The notes: generated from the letters alone by a model not told the origin. Counted from the first letter of the stretch, positions 17,598-27,167 are shown. The stretch is DNA of 64,000 nt from Algoriphagus oliviformis (GCF_017254915.1 NZ_JAFKCT010000001.1:806001-870000), one strand, 5' to 3'. Numbers and translations: made by a program.

Positions 17598-19295
17598 ATG
17601 AGAAAAAAGATAAAACTTCTAAAAGCCGCCTTGGTTTGTTTGTTGATGGCAGTCAAGCCTTTGGCCTTTTCCCAGACTATTCCGGTTGGCACACCTGTTT
17701 TGGACGAGTATCTGAGAAGGATGCAGCTTTTGGGGCAGGTGGATTCCGCGTCCTCCTGGATGATCCGGCCGATCTATCCTGCCGAGGCCTTTGGAGTGGA
17801 GCATGGCTTTGACCTGGACAGCTCTCTGGTCGATCTGGACAATTCGGAACTTCACAGCAGGATCGGCACCAAGGGCAAGTTTCTGATGATGCCCGGAGTG
17901 TACAAGGCGAAGTACAACTCCACCTACGCCTCGGAGTCCAACGAGGGCGCCTTCATACCCAACAGGGGCATTCAGCAGGTATTCAGCCCGGGAATCTACG
18001 CGGAGTACGGCAATTTCAGCCTGCAGCTGCAGCCGGAGCTTTTGCTGGCGCAAAACAAGGACTATGAAGGATTTCCCATCGAGCATCAAGCGACGATACT
18101 GTTCTACTATGAGTTTATGAATCGGATCGATATGCCGGAGCGCTTTGGCGAAAAGGCATACAATCGCGTCTATCTCGGACAGTCGAGCTTCAGATTTAAC
18201 CTCGCGGAGTATTCCTTGGGGATTTCTACCGAAAATCTCTGGTGGGGACCCGGCAGGAGAAGTTCCCTGCTGATGGGCAACAATGCCCCCGGATTTCTCC
18301 ATTTTACGCTCAATACACGCAAGCCGGTAAGCACGCCCATCGGTTCGGTAGAGGGGCAGGCGATTGCCGGTTTTCTGAAGTCCACCGAGTTTTTGCCTCC
18401 ATGGCCGGACTATACCATCCAGCAAAACCCAGTCTATATCCCCAAGCCGGCAAACGGAAATCGCTATATGTCGGGCTTGGTGCTGACCTATCAGCCCAAG
18501 TGGGTTCCGGGCTTGTTTTTGGGCTATGGCTCGGTCAACCACATGTATCGCGAGGATGTGTCGACCTTCAGCGACCTGCTCCCGATCTTCAACGGCAGGA
18601 AGGGTCCTTCCAACGTCTTTGATCCCGTGCGGGACAAGCGCCAGCAGTTTAGCTCGGGCTTTTTCCGATGGCTGGCTCCGGCGGGCCGATTCGAGTTTTA
18701 TGGGGAGTATGGCACCCGCGGAAACAGCCGGAAATTTGAGGAATTTGCCACTAGCCCCGAGACAGGACGGGCGGTGGTATTGGGTTTTGCCCACCTCATG
18801 AATCTTAAGAAGCAGGGCAGGTACCTGGAGCTCAGCTCGGAGATGACCCTCTCTGGCCAGACCGTACGGGAAGAGATCCGCCAGCTCCGCACTTGGTACA
18901 TCCACGACCATGTCCGACACGGCTATACCCACCAGGGCGAAGTCCTGGGCGTAGGCAATGGCCCTGCTTCCAACCAGCTGTTCGTCGGCGCGGCCTGGGT
19001 GGAGGGTCTGAAGAAAATCGGGCTCCAGTTTGAGCGGATCGAGTACAACACGGACTTTTACTACTACCGATACGAAGCCTCCAAGGACTGGAGAAACAAG
19101 TACGTCGATCTGGTCTTTACCCTGGCACCAGAATGGCAGTTTGGGGATCTGCTGCTTTCCGGCAAGTTCCAGTATGTGAGTACGCTCAACTATAAGTGGT
19201 ACCTCGAAAACGACCCGAGCGGGCAGTATTTTGTGCCGGGTTGGGATCGGCAAAACTTCGTCGGGCAACTCGGCTTGACATACCTATTTAGATAG
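17598..19295 (+). CDS. Wzi-like capsule assembly outer-membrane protein
   Basis: 565 residues with a signal peptide (cleavage near LAFS/QTIP) and a beta-barrel of alternating strands ending in GLTYLFR. The central signature NLWWGPGRRSSLLMGNN followed by GFLHFTLNTRKPV matches the Wzi capsule-assembly family, whose founding member is a lectin-like barrel that attaches capsule to the cell surface. It is coupled to the lipoprotein gene upstream. The last 12 bases overlap the end of the converging glycosyltransferase gene. Confidence 0.87.
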   Translation: MRKKIKLLKAALVCLLMAVKPLAFSQTIPVGTPVLDEYLRRMQLLGQVDSASSWMIRPIYPAEAFGVEHGFDLDSSLVDLDNSELHSRIGTKGKFLMMPGVYKAKYNSTYASESNEGAFIPNRGIQQVFSPGIYAEYGNFSLQLQPELLLAQNKDYEGFPIEHQATILFYYEFMNRIDMPERFGEKAYNRVYLGQSSFRFNLAEYSLGISTENLWWGPGRRSSLLMGNNAPGFLHFTLNTRKPVSTPIGSVEGQAIAGFLKSTEFLPPWPDYTIQQNPVYIPKPANGNRYMSGLVLTYQPKWVPGLFLGYGSVNHMYREDVSTFSDLLPIFNGRKGPSNVFDPVRDKRQQFSSGFFRWLAPAGRFEFYGEYGTRGNSRKFEEFATSPETGRAVVLGFAHLMNLKKQGRYLELSSEMTLSGQTVREEIRQLRTWYIHDHVRHGYTHQGEVLGVGNGPASNQLFVGAAWVEGLKKIGLQFERIEYNTDFYYYRYEASKDWRNKYVDLVFTLAPEWQFGDLLLSGKFQYVSTLNYKWYLENDPSGQYFVPGWDRQNFVGQLGLTYLFR

Positions 19296-20126
19296 GGGCG
19301 TGATCCTGCGGCTCAGTCTGGCAAATAGAAGCGAAAGAAGTTTGGTTTGTAGGGTGCGTCTCTGAGCCTTGGTCAGGGGAGCGTTTCTGATTTCCCTGAA
19401 GATGGCCGCCCAGAGCGCCGCACGGTTTTTGGCACCATGCTTCCAGCCACTGGATACGGAGGACTGCAGGTACACTTTCTTGAAAAGCACCCGGTCAGAA
19501 GTGACAAATGAGCCATGGAAGGCCATTTTGAGCATTAGGATCAGGTCAAGGGAAAATTCCCTTTCGCCAAACGGCAACCTTTTTATTGGAAAAACCTTCC
19601 GTACCGCCTCGCTTCGGTGTAGGCCTTGGTACCCCGCCCACCAGTGGTCTTTGTCTTTTTTTGCGATATGGAAACAGCGCTCCACGGGGTCGGTGATATC
19701 GGACGCCTCGCGGTAGAAGGAGCTCAGGCTCCTGTCCACGTAGGAGTTTTCCATTCCGGGGATGGCAAGGCACGCATGCGGACGAGCTTCCAGGAGGGGC
19801 ACCAAGGTCGAAATGTATTCCGGATAGCGCTGGTCGTCGTGGGAGTTGGTAAAGCAATAGGCGCTGTCTTGGGCGGCTTGCAGCCAAAGCAGTTCGGTGG
19901 TCTTTGCCCAGCCCAGATTTCGATCGTTTTTCACAAAGCGAAACCTGGGATCCCGCTTGCAGAAGTCCTCGCAGACCGCGGCGGTGCGATCCGGCGAGCA
20001 GTCGTCACAGACGATGATCTCGAAGTTGGGGTAATCCTGCCCTGCGAGAGCCTCGAGTGTTTTGAGGATGAACTTTTCGGCGCGATAGGCTGGGACAAAA
20101 CCGACGACTTTGGGATAGGTATTCAT
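19284..20126 (-). CDS. Family 2 glycosyltransferase
   Basis: 280 residues with the GT-A fold: VVGFVPAYRAEKFI at the N-terminus, the nucleotide-binding DDCSPDRTAA (41-50) and the HDDQRYPEY motif near residue 96. GT2 enzymes transfer a sugar from a nucleotide donor to a growing polysaccharide on the cytosolic face of the membrane; the sugar cannot be predicted. No membrane segment is present. The C-terminal 60 residues are Arg/Lys-rich (AQRRTLQTKLLSLLFARLSRR), suitable for membrane association. It converges on the Wzi-like gene with a 12-base overlap. Confidence 0.9.
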   Translation of the reverse strand: MNTYPKVVGFVPAYRAEKFILKTLEALAGQDYPNFEIIVCDDCSPDRTAAVCEDFCKRDPRFRFVKNDRNLGWAKTTELLWLQAAQDSAYCFTNSHDDQRYPEYISTLVPLLEARPHACLAIPGMENSYVDRSLSSFYREASDITDPVERCFHIAKKDKDHWWAGYQGLHRSEAVRKVFPIKRLPFGEREFSLDLILMLKMAFHGSFVTSDRVLFKKVYLQSSVSSGWKHGAKNRAALWAAIFREIRNAPLTKAQRRTLQTKLLSLLFARLSRRITPLSK

Positions 20127-20265
20127 TTGGGCGAAAATCTTGGGTCAGAAGATAGCAAGGAGAACTTCAAATGTTCAACAATTCCGGCTTCTTCCTTTGT
20201 TTTTTTGAGGCGGGGATGGGGAAAAGCCCGATCTTTGAAGCTCAACCTGAAAGTAAAAGACAGCA

Positions 20266-20781
20266 ATGAAAGCCGAAAAAGACAAAGTCGTCGCGGTAGC
20301 CTACATCCTCAAAGTGGATGATGGGGAAAGCGGCCAAGAGCTATACGAGACCGTGGGCGAGGACTCGCCGTTTTATTTCCTTTTTGGGCACCAAAACGTG
20401 TTGCCCAAGTTTGAGGAAGCCATCGCCGGAAAGGCGGCAGGAGAGACTTTCTCCGTGTCGATAGACTTCGAAAATGCCTACGGAGACTACGACGATGCCA
20501 AAAAGACCATCATCCCGAAAGCGAACTTCAAGGAAGACGGCAAGAAAAACAGAGACCTGCTCAAGGTCGGCAACGTGATCCCGATGCAGGACGACAAGGG
20601 AAACCAGATGCGCGGGGAAATCACCAAAGTGGACTACCGCGGCGTCCACATGGATTTCAATCCTCCCTTGGCGGGCTATGACCTGTTTTTTGAGGGAAAG
20701 ATCATCGCCATCCGTGAAGCGCAGCCTGTGGAGATCGAACATGGACATGTACATGGGCCGGATGGACACCACCATCACTAG
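20266..20781 (+). CDS. slyD: SlyD-type FKBP peptidyl-prolyl isomerase
   Basis: 171 residues. The FKBP core is interrupted by an insert-in-flap domain as in SlyD: PFYFLFGHQNVLPKFEEAI, then DFENAYGDYDDA, then the flap domain GNVIPMQDDKGNQMRGEI, then LAGYDLFFEGKI. The tail is His-rich (HGHVHGPDGHHHH), as in SlyD proteins that bind nickel or zinc. It acts as a cytosolic proline isomerase and folding helper. It stands alone, with terminators after it. Confidence 0.92.
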   Translation: MKAEKDKVVAVAYILKVDDGESGQELYETVGEDSPFYFLFGHQNVLPKFEEAIAGKAAGETFSVSIDFENAYGDYDDAKKTIIPKANFKEDGKKNRDLLKVGNVIPMQDDKGNQMRGEITKVDYRGVHMDFNPPLAGYDLFFEGKIIAIREAQPVEIEHGHVHGPDGHHHH

Positions 20782-20810
20782 GAGCTCAGTACTTCCGGAC
20801 TAGTCTAAGC

Positions 20811-20842
20811 AAAGCCCTTTTCATACTGAAGAGGGCTTTTTG
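20811..20842 (+). terminator. Terminator of slyD
   Basis: AAAGCCCT/AGGGCTTT with a 12-base loop and a trailing T run. Confidence 0.8.
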
Positions 20843-20863
20843 ATTTTAGGGAGTAGTGGAAGG

Positions 20864-20894
20864 AAAAAAATGGGCTTCTGAATTTCAGAAGCCC
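20864..20894 (-). terminator. Terminator of the transglutaminase-like gene
   Basis: GGGCTTCTG/CAGAAGCCC, 9-bp stem, followed on the minus strand by seven T. It sits directly after that gene's stop. Confidence 0.85.
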
Positions 20895-20898
20895 TTGT

Positions 20899-21729
20899 TC
20901 ACTTTTTCAGTTCGTAGCCATAATTCTTGTAAGCCAAGTCAATGCTCAGCTCACGAAGGCCCAAAATCCGATCCGAAGGGTACAGCAAATACGCTTTGGA
21001 TAGCTGCTCAACTGCCTGGCCGAAGGCCTGCGCGTTGAAATGCACGATGGCATCGTTGTAGTATTGAAGTCCCGCCAGCTGCGTGAGACTTACTTTTCTA
21101 AAGATGGAATTGTCGCTGTAGTCGATATCCGGCCCGGCGAGTCGTTGGCCCACGGCCTTTGCCGACACAAACTCGGATGGCTTGTAGGCGTCGAGGTACT
21201 TTTCGACTTCCGAGGGCGTAGTGATCATACCGCCCACCGGCAAGGTGCTTTCCAGGACGATTTCCTTTCCGTCCAAGCCCACCACGATGAACACATGGTA
21301 GTCCGTCTCGACAATATCGTAAGAGTAGCCATATCGCTCGAGGAGCATGCCGAGTGCAGCCGATCCGCTCACGCAGTCAAAGCGGCCCTCGGAGAGCATC
21401 GTGTTGAAGGTGGAGTGTTGTTCGTATTTCTTGAAAAGACGCTGCGATGATTTCTGGAAAATCTGCCGAAGCAGGTTGAGGTCGGCGTTGTTTTTTGCTG
21501 CCTTGGAGTCCAGCTCGCTTACCAGGCTTGCCCAAGTGTCCTCCGGTCCTGAGGTCTCTGCCTGTACCGCACGAAACAGCAGGAAGGGGCTGTCCTTGCC
21601 TCGATTCCAGATGTCCTTCTCCATTTCTGAGTCAAAAGTCAGCGTCTCATACGTAGCAAGACTCGTCTGGGACAAGGTCACAGGGACCAGTCCAGCCAAG
21701 ATCAAGAGTATGAATAGCACTTTTTTCAT
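20899..21729 (-). CDS. Secreted protein with transglutaminase-like segment
   Basis: 276 residues with a signal peptide (MKKVLFILLILAGLVPVTLS). The central segment GRFDCVSGSAALGMLLERYG, then YDIVETDYHVFIVV, has the Cys and His spacing of transglutaminase-like cysteine proteins (catalytic Cys in FDC, His in DYH). The C-terminal third (IVHFNAQAFGQAVEQLSKAY) looks like a single TPR unit. The substrate is unknown, and similar proteins may be non-catalytic. The gene is transcribed alone and ends at a strong terminator. Confidence 0.75.
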   Translation of the reverse strand: MKKVLFILLILAGLVPVTLSQTSLATYETLTFDSEMEKDIWNRGKDSPFLLFRAVQAETSGPEDTWASLVSELDSKAAKNNADLNLLRQIFQKSSQRLFKKYEQHSTFNTMLSEGRFDCVSGSAALGMLLERYGYSYDIVETDYHVFIVVGLDGKEIVLESTLPVGGMITTPSEVEKYLDAYKPSEFVSAKAVGQRLAGPDIDYSDNSIFRKVSLTQLAGLQYYNDAIVHFNAQAFGQAVEQLSKAYLLYPSDRILGLRELSIDLAYKNYGYELKK

Positions 21730-21977
21730 GGATATGAAGCCAATGTTAATCGATTAACTCAAAGTTAACAATTTGTTAACATTGGAAAAAATATAATCGA
21801 AAACTTAACATTGGAGCCCAATGGCCAGGAGGCAGAGTGGCAGTAGGCGGTCTCGGTGATCAGCAAGGGCTTTGAAATCAGTCGAATGGTGGTTTGGCCA
21901 ACCCTTCGTGAAAAAACGCTGCCTTGGCATACTGAATGCTGCCAACTGCGACTGCTAGCTGCCCCCTGAGAAAAAGC

Positions 21978-22451
21978 CTACTGATGATGGTAGGGCTCGT
22001 TGCGGAGGATGGTCATGGCCCGGTAAAGCTGCTCGATGAAAAAAGGCCGGATCATCTGATGCGAAAAAGTCATCTTGGAAATGGAGATTTTCCCATTGGC
22101 ACGGCTGTAGACCTGCTCGGAAAAGCCATACGGACCGCCGATCACGAAGATCAACTGCTTCAGGCCGGAATTCATCTTATTCTGGAGATAGTCCGAAAAG
22201 TCCACCGAAGTGTAGCTTTTGCCCCGCTCGTCCAGGAGCACGAGATCGTCGGAGGAAAGGACGTTTTTCAGGATCAGCTCGCCCTCCTTTTCCTTCTGGA
22301 GGACTTCGGAGAGGGACTTGGTGTTTTTCAGGTCGGGGATGATCTCCAGCTCAAACTTGATATAAAAATTCAGACGCTTGCTGTACTCCTCGATCAGGGC
22401 GATGATGGCTTTGTGGTCTGTCTTGCCGATGGCGATGAGCTTGATGGTCAT
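21978..22451 (-). CDS. rlmH: 23S rRNA (pseudouridine-1915 N3) methyltransferase RlmH
   Basis: 157 residues, the usual length. It methylates pseudouridine 1915 in helix 69 of 23S rRNA on the assembled ribosome. The SAM-binding knot is seen in LIFVIGGPYGFSEQVY and the hallmark C-terminus in SHQMIRPFFIEQLYRAMTI and RNEPYHH. I chose the ATG at 22451 (MTIKLIAIGKTDHKAI); the open frame continuing upstream is not conserved in character and covers a repeat-rich spacer. Confidence 0.96.
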   Translation of the reverse strand: MTIKLIAIGKTDHKAIIALIEEYSKRLNFYIKFELEIIPDLKNTKSLSEVLQKEKEGELILKNVLSSDDLVLLDERGKSYTSVDFSDYLQNKMNSGLKQLIFVIGGPYGFSEQVYSRANGKISISKMTFSHQMIRPFFIEQLYRAMTILRNEPYHHQ

Positions 22452-22534
22452 GCACAAATCTAGGAAATATCGGTATCCGCTATAATGTCTAGCGTATTTC
22501 CTATATCGGAAATTGTTGCAGACACCTGTCCACG

Positions 22535-22553
22535 CCTGCCTGTGGTAGGCAGG
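22535..22553. repeat. Short palindromic intergenic hairpin
   Basis: CCTGCCT-GTGGT-AGGCAGG, a perfect 7-bp inverted repeat in the spacer between the divergent rlmH and tricorn-like genes. It resembles small dispersed palindromes of this phylum. Nothing else was identified in this spacer. Confidence 0.5.
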
Positions 22554-22693
22554 GTCGACAGACGACAGTCCACCGCCTGTGAAACAAGCGGGACTGATCC
22601 CTGTCAGGGTAGAAGTTCCACTCGACCCTTTTCCCTTTCCAAACTCGGGGAATAAACTTACTTTCCTTCTCATAACTTCCAGAACCCAGACGT

Positions 22694-25600
22694 ATGAGAA
22701 AGACACTCGCTGCCCTCGGATTTTTTTGCGCCGCAAACCTCGCGTTTGCCCAGTCTACGGCTCCCTATTTTGTCCTCGATCCCACGCTGACTCCCGATGC
22801 GGGGGAGATCGTCTTCAGCTATGACGGAGACCTGTGGAAAGTGCCCACGGCCGGTGGAGCCGCACTGCGACTCACGGCCATGGAAGGGATCGAAAGCCGC
22901 CCCGCCGTCTCGCCAGATGGAAAGTGGCTGGCCTTCACAGCCGAGCAATATGGCAACAAAGACATTTTCCTCATGCCGATGGCTGGAGGGGAAATCCGAC
23001 AGCTGACCTTCCACGAAGGTGCCGACGAGGTGGAGTCGTGGAGCTGGGAGAGCGACAAGGTGTATTTCACCTCCGACCGCTACAACCGCTTTGCGGCCTA
23101 TGAAGTAGGTCTCAGCGGGGCTACGCCCAAGCGGCTCTTTGACCACTACTTCAATACCATCCACGGAGCTGTGGTGCAGCCCAAGACCGGCGAGATTTTT
23201 TTCAACGAGACCTGGGAAAGCAAGACCTTCGCCCACCGCAAGCGCTACAAGGGCGAGTACAATCCCGACATCCAGTCCTATAATCCGGCTACGAAGAAAT
23301 TCACCCAGTACACCGACTACGAGGGCAAGGACTTTGGCGCGACGATAGACCAAAGCGGAAACGTCTTTTTCCAATCCGACGAAGCCAACGGAGAGTACAA
23401 CCTCTACACGCTTAAGGCTGGCGCAAAGACACAACTCACTGACTTTGCCTCCTCGATCATGTGGCCCAAGGTGAGCGCAAACGGAGAAAAGATCGTTTTC
23501 CGCAAGGATTACCAGGTCTTCGTCTACGACGTGGCCTCCGGACAGACCACGCAGCCCAGCATTTCCCTTTTTCAAAACCAGACCCTAGAGCGGGAGATCA
23601 ACCGCAACGTGGCGGGGAGCATACGCCAGCTCGATGTGTCGCCTGACGGTACGAAGATGGCCTTTGTGAGCCGGGGCATCCTTTTCATCTCTGACGTGAA
23701 GGGGAAATTCGTCAAGCAAATCCCCACCGATCCCAAGGAAGCCGTGGAGGAAGTGAAGTGGCTGGCGGACAACAAAACCCTGATCTATTCCCGCACCGTG
23801 AAGGGCTATCACAACTGGTTTACCATCTCCGCACAGAATCCCGGCGAGGAAAAGCAGCTGACCAACGACCTGTTCAAAAACCGGCTCCTGTCGCTGAACA
23901 AGGATCGCACGCTGGGAGTGTACATCGGGGGCAGAAACCTCCTGCGGGAGATTGACCTGAAGACGTTGCAAAGCAAAACCCTCGCGGAAGACGAGTTTTG
24001 GGGGCTTTATACGCCCCAGCCCTACTTCTCGCCGGATGATGCCTACGTGGTGTTTAGCCCGATCCGCAATTTCGAGCGGGAGGTGATGCTGTACCACCGC
24101 CCCAGCCAAAAGACGCTCAACCTGACCGAGACCTTGGTCACGGAAACCTCGCCTTATTGGTCTCCTGATGGGAAGTACCTCTACTTTTCCTCCGACCGCA
24201 CGCACGCGAGCTATCCTTACGGCACCACGGACGCGCATGTGTACCGCATGAAGCTGGACAAGTTTGCGGAGCTTTTCGAGTCGGACAAAGTCGCGGAGCT
24301 TTTCAAGGAAGAGCCTAAGGAAGACAAGGATAAAAAGGAGCCGAAGGAGGAAAAATCCCCCGTGACCGTCAAAATCACGCCCGGCGACCTGATGGACAGG
24401 CTGGAGCTGGTCGGGCCGTCCTTTGGCGAGCAGGACAGTCCGGTCGTGTTGCAGAAGAACGGGAAGACTTGGGTGTTTTACGTCTCCAACCACGACCAGG
24501 GCACGCCCAAGCTGTGGAAGACCACTTTTGAGGATTTTGAGAAGACCAAAACCGAGAAGGTGGGCGACGAGAGGGTCGGCGGCTTTGAGTTGGTACAGGC
24601 CAAGGACAAAGTTTATCTGCTGGCGGGAGGCAAGGTCCACACACTCGATCCGGCTGGAAACAAAACCGAAGAGGTCAAGATTTCGCAGGCTTTCAGCAAA
24701 AACCTCCGGGATGAGTTCGAGCAGATGTACTACGAGGCTTGGGCGGGCATGGAGCAAAACTTCTACGACGGGGACTTTCATGGCGAGAGCTGGCAGGAAT
24801 TGCGCGACCGCTACGCCAATTTTTTGCCCTACGTGCACAGCCGCGAGCATCTCCGCACGATCTTCAACGACATGCTGGGTGAGCTGAACACCTCGCATTT
24901 TGGCTTTAGCTCCTATGGCGAGGAGGAGGAGGGCTACTTTGGCACCCGATCCATGAATGCCGGGATTGTCTTTGACGAGGAAAATCCCTTCCTGGTCGAC
25001 CGCGTTCTCAAGCACAGCCCTGCGGATCTCGAGCCTGCTCCGGTGCAGCCAGGAGACCGCCTGGTCGCCGTCAATGGCGCGAAGGTGGACTCAGCCAAAA
25101 ACCGGGAGCTGTACTTTGCCGCCCCCACCATGGCCGAGGAGCTGCACCTGACCTTTGACAGAAAAGGAAAGGAAGTCACCCTCAAAGTGCATCCGGCTTC
25201 CAGCGGACAGCTGAAAAACTGGCTCTATGACGAGTGGATGGACGAAAACGAAGCCTATGTGGACGAAAAGTCCGACAACCGAATCTCCTACGTCCACATG
25301 AAAAACATGGGCGGGGGCGAGCTGCAGCACTTCCTAGAGTACATGGTGTCCAACAAGGCCGACCGCGAAGCCCTTATCCTCGACCTTCGCTACAATACCG
25401 GTGGCAACGTCCATGACCCGGTGTTGCAGTTTCTCAGCCAGCGAAGCTACCTCCAGTGGAAATACCGGGACGGCCAGCTGACCAAGCAGCCTAATTTCGC
25501 CCCGGCCGACAAGCCGATCGTCCTGCTGATCAACGAGCAGTCCCTCTCCGACGCCGAGATGACCGCGCAGGGTTTTATGCATCTGGGGCTGGGTACGATC

Positions 25601-25831
25601 ATCGGGACGGAGACTTACCGCTGGATCATCTTTACTTCGGGACAGGGCCTGGTGGACGGTTCCTTCTATCGTCTGCCTGCATGGGGTTGCTATACCTTGG
25701 ACGGACGCAACCTGGAGAAGGACGGCGTCGAGCCGGATATCCGCATGGATGAGGGATTTGTCGACCGGCTGGAAGGGGAGCAAAAGCAGCTGGACAAGGC
25801 CATCGAGGTGATCTTGGAGAAGTTGAGGTAG
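22694..25831 (+). CDS. Tricorn-like secreted S41 serine protease
   Basis: 1045 residues. A signal peptide (MRKTLAALGFFCAANLAFAQ) is followed by WD40/PD40 beta-propeller repeats (SRPAVSPDGKWLAFTAEQ; SPYWSPDGKYLYFSSDR), a Lys/Glu-rich linker near residue 540, a PDZ domain (VLKHSPADLEPAPVQPGDR) and a C-terminal S41 peptidase core. The core shows LDLRYNTGGNVHD and NEQSLSDAEM, with the likely nucleophile serine at residues 950-952. Tricorn-type proteases degrade oligopeptides; the signal peptide places this one in the periplasm. Length and domain order match Bacteroidota tricorn homologues. Confidence 0.94.
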   Translation: MRKTLAALGFFCAANLAFAQSTAPYFVLDPTLTPDAGEIVFSYDGDLWKVPTAGGAALRLTAMEGIESRPAVSPDGKWLAFTAEQYGNKDIFLMPMAGGEIRQLTFHEGADEVESWSWESDKVYFTSDRYNRFAAYEVGLSGATPKRLFDHYFNTIHGAVVQPKTGEIFFNETWESKTFAHRKRYKGEYNPDIQSYNPATKKFTQYTDYEGKDFGATIDQSGNVFFQSDEANGEYNLYTLKAGAKTQLTDFASSIMWPKVSANGEKIVFRKDYQVFVYDVASGQTTQPSISLFQNQTLEREINRNVAGSIRQLDVSPDGTKMAFVSRGILFISDVKGKFVKQIPTDPKEAVEEVKWLADNKTLIYSRTVKGYHNWFTISAQNPGEEKQLTNDLFKNRLLSLNKDRTLGVYIGGRNLLREIDLKTLQSKTLAEDEFWGLYTPQPYFSPDDAYVVFSPIRNFEREVMLYHRPSQKTLNLTETLVTETSPYWSPDGKYLYFSSDRTHASYPYGTTDAHVYRMKLDKFAELFESDKVAELFKEEPKEDKDKKEPKEEKSPVTVKITPGDLMDRLELVGPSFGEQDSPVVLQKNGKTWVFYVSNHDQGTPKLWKTTFEDFEKTKTEKVGDERVGGFELVQAKDKVYLLAGGKVHTLDPAGNKTEEVKISQAFSKNLRDEFEQMYYEAWAGMEQNFYDGDFHGESWQELRDRYANFLPYVHSREHLRTIFNDMLGELNTSHFGFSSYGEEEEGYFGTRSMNAGIVFDEENPFLVDRVLKHSPADLEPAPVQPGDRLVAVNGAKVDSAKNRELYFAAPTMAEELHLTFDRKGKEVTLKVHPASSGQLKNWLYDEWMDENEAYVDEKSDNRISYVHMKNMGGGELQHFLEYMVSNKADREALILDLRYNTGGNVHDPVLQFLSQRSYLQWKYRDGQLTKQPNFAPADKPIVLLINEQSLSDAEMTAQGFMHLGLGTIIGTETYRWIIFTSGQGLVDGSFYRLPAWGCYTLDGRNLEKDGVEPDIRMDEGFVDRLEGEQKQLDKAIEVILEKLR

Positions 25832-25893
25832 GTCTGCCTACTTGTTTCAGTGGAAACTGCGATTTTGGTATAATTTCGATCTTTTGGCGACTC

Positions 25894-27078
25894 ATGGATA
25901 TCGACTACAAGAGCTTTCTTTCAATGGTAAAGGAGCAGATCGGTACGGCTCAGGTGAAAGCGGTAAGCGCTGCCAACAAAGAAATGCTATTGCTCTATTG
26001 GACGCTGGGCCAAATGCTGCTCGCGCATCAGTCCGCCAAAGGCTGGGGAGCGAAGGTAATCGACCTGTTGAGTAGAGACTTGAAAAAAGAGTTGCCGGGA
26101 CAAAAAGGGTTTTCGGTTCGGAACCTGAAATACATGCGGAAATTTGCCTTGGAGTATCCGCTCCTGACCATCCGGAGGCTCAACCAAGCCTCCGAGGAAA
26201 TTCTTCGACAGGATACTTCCCAGGCAACGGTGCAAAAGATAGTTTCAGAAATTGTGCAACAGGTGGATGCACAGACAGAAGATCAGGAAAGAAGGACATT
26301 CCCAATTGTGCAACAGCCTGTTGCACAATTGGATCAGCAAGAGTTCTACCACTCCGTCTTGGGAGGGGTTTCTTGGTCACATCATGTCATTCTTTTGGAC
26401 AAAGTCCCCCATATGGGCAAACGATTGTGGTACATGCATCACGCCATTGAGTTTGGTATCAGCAGAAATATACTCGCCATGCAAATCGAAAGCAGCCTGT
26501 TTGAAAGGCAGGTGGTAGCAAAGAAGGTTGCCAATTTTAGCCGTGTTCTACCTCCTCAACGATCGGATTTCGCAACCTATCTGATAAAAGACCCCTACAT
26601 ATTTGATTTTGTCCAAGCCAAAGAGGCCGCAGATGAACGAAATGTCGAAGCCCAGCTGGCTAGCCACGTGACTAAATTTCTGCTTGAACTTGGAAAAGGC
26701 TTTGCCTTTGTAGCTAGGCAAATGCCATTCGAGGTGGGAGGAGACAGCTTTTATGCGGACTTGGTCTTTTATCACATCAAATTGAAATGCTATGTCATCG
26801 TCGAATTGAAGGCAAGGGAATTTCGGCCAGGCGATGCCAGCCAGCTTAATTTTTATGTCAATCTTGCCAACGATAAACTGAAGTCGGAAGGGGATAATGA
26901 AACTATCGGACTTTTACTGTGTAAGGGGAAAAATGAAATGGTTGCAGAATACAGTCTAAAGGGATTTTCCAATGCGATGGGAGTGACAGACTACCAGATT
27001 TCCCGAGCAATACCCGACGAGTTGAAGTCTGAACTTCCTCAAATAGAAGAGATTGAGGACGGGTTTAAGGAGTTGTAA
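25894..27078 (+). CDS. DUF1016 (YhcG-like) PDDEXK nuclease-domain protein
   Basis: 394 residues. The N-terminal DUF1016_N helical domain (LLYWTLGQMLLAHQSAKGWG, then FSVRNLKYMRKFA) is followed by a C-terminal PDDEXK domain with catalytic-type residues in DSFYADLVFYH and YVIVELKAREFRPGDASQ. The family is linked to defence islands and restriction systems; its role is not settled. Base composition is more AT-rich than neighbours, which suggests acquisition. Between the domains, residues 120-150 hold two copies of an IVQQ-VDAQ/VAQL motif, the second encoded by a 31-base perfect inverted repeat. It stands alone before a bidirectional terminator. Confidence 0.9.
   Translation: MDIDYKSFLSMVKEQIGTAQVKAVSAANKEMLLLYWTLGQMLLAHQSAKGWGAKVIDLLSRDLKKELPGQKGFSVRNLKYMRKFALEYPLLTIRRLNQASEEILRQDTSQATVQKIVSEIVQQVDAQTEDQERRTFPIVQQPVAQLDQQEFYHSVLGGVSWSHHVILLDKVPHMGKRLWYMHHAIEFGISRNILAMQIESSLFERQVVAKKVANFSRVLPPQRSDFATYLIKDPYIFDFVQAKEAADERNVEAQLASHVTKFLLELGKGFAFVARQMPFEVGGDSFYADLVFYHIKLKCYVIVELKAREFRPGDASQLNFYVNLANDKLKSEGDNETIGLLLCKGKNEMVAEYSLKGFSNAMGVTDYQISRAIPDELKSELPQIEEIEDGFKEL
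26302..26332. repeat. Perfect 31-base inverted repeat inside the DUF1016 gene
   Basis: Arms CCAATTGTGCAACAG and CTGTTGCACAATTGG with a single central C. It is in frame and codes for PIVQQPVAQLD. A partial copy (ATTGTGCAACAG) lies about 50 bases upstream in the same gene. Confidence 0.9.
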
Positions 27079-27118
27079 GCCTGGGAAAATCCAAATGCTA
27101 TCTCGGTCTGTAGAAAAG

Positions 27119-27156
27119 CGAAAGCCACCCCATTTTTGGGGTGGCTTTCGCTTTTT
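27119..27156. terminator. Bidirectional terminator between DUF1016 and YcxB-like genes
   Basis: A 14-bp perfect stem (CGAAAGCCACCCCA/TGGGGTGGCTTTCG), T-tract on the plus side and a T-rich stretch on the minus side, between two converging genes. Confidence 0.9.
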
Positions 27157-27167
27157 GCCTTTGGAAT

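Noticed and set aside
17619..19268. A long open frame on the strand opposite the Wzi-like gene (and similar long opposite-strand frames over the TonB receptor, tricorn-like protease, kinase and secDF genes)
   Set aside because: These arise from GC-biased codon use of the real gene. They lack signal peptides, known motifs and plausible starts, and their translations are rich in Arg, Gly and Pro.
21800..21960. Degenerate ctgcNaactg-like repeats between the transglutaminase-like gene and rlmH
   Set aside because: The copies are too degenerate and few to call a repeat array.
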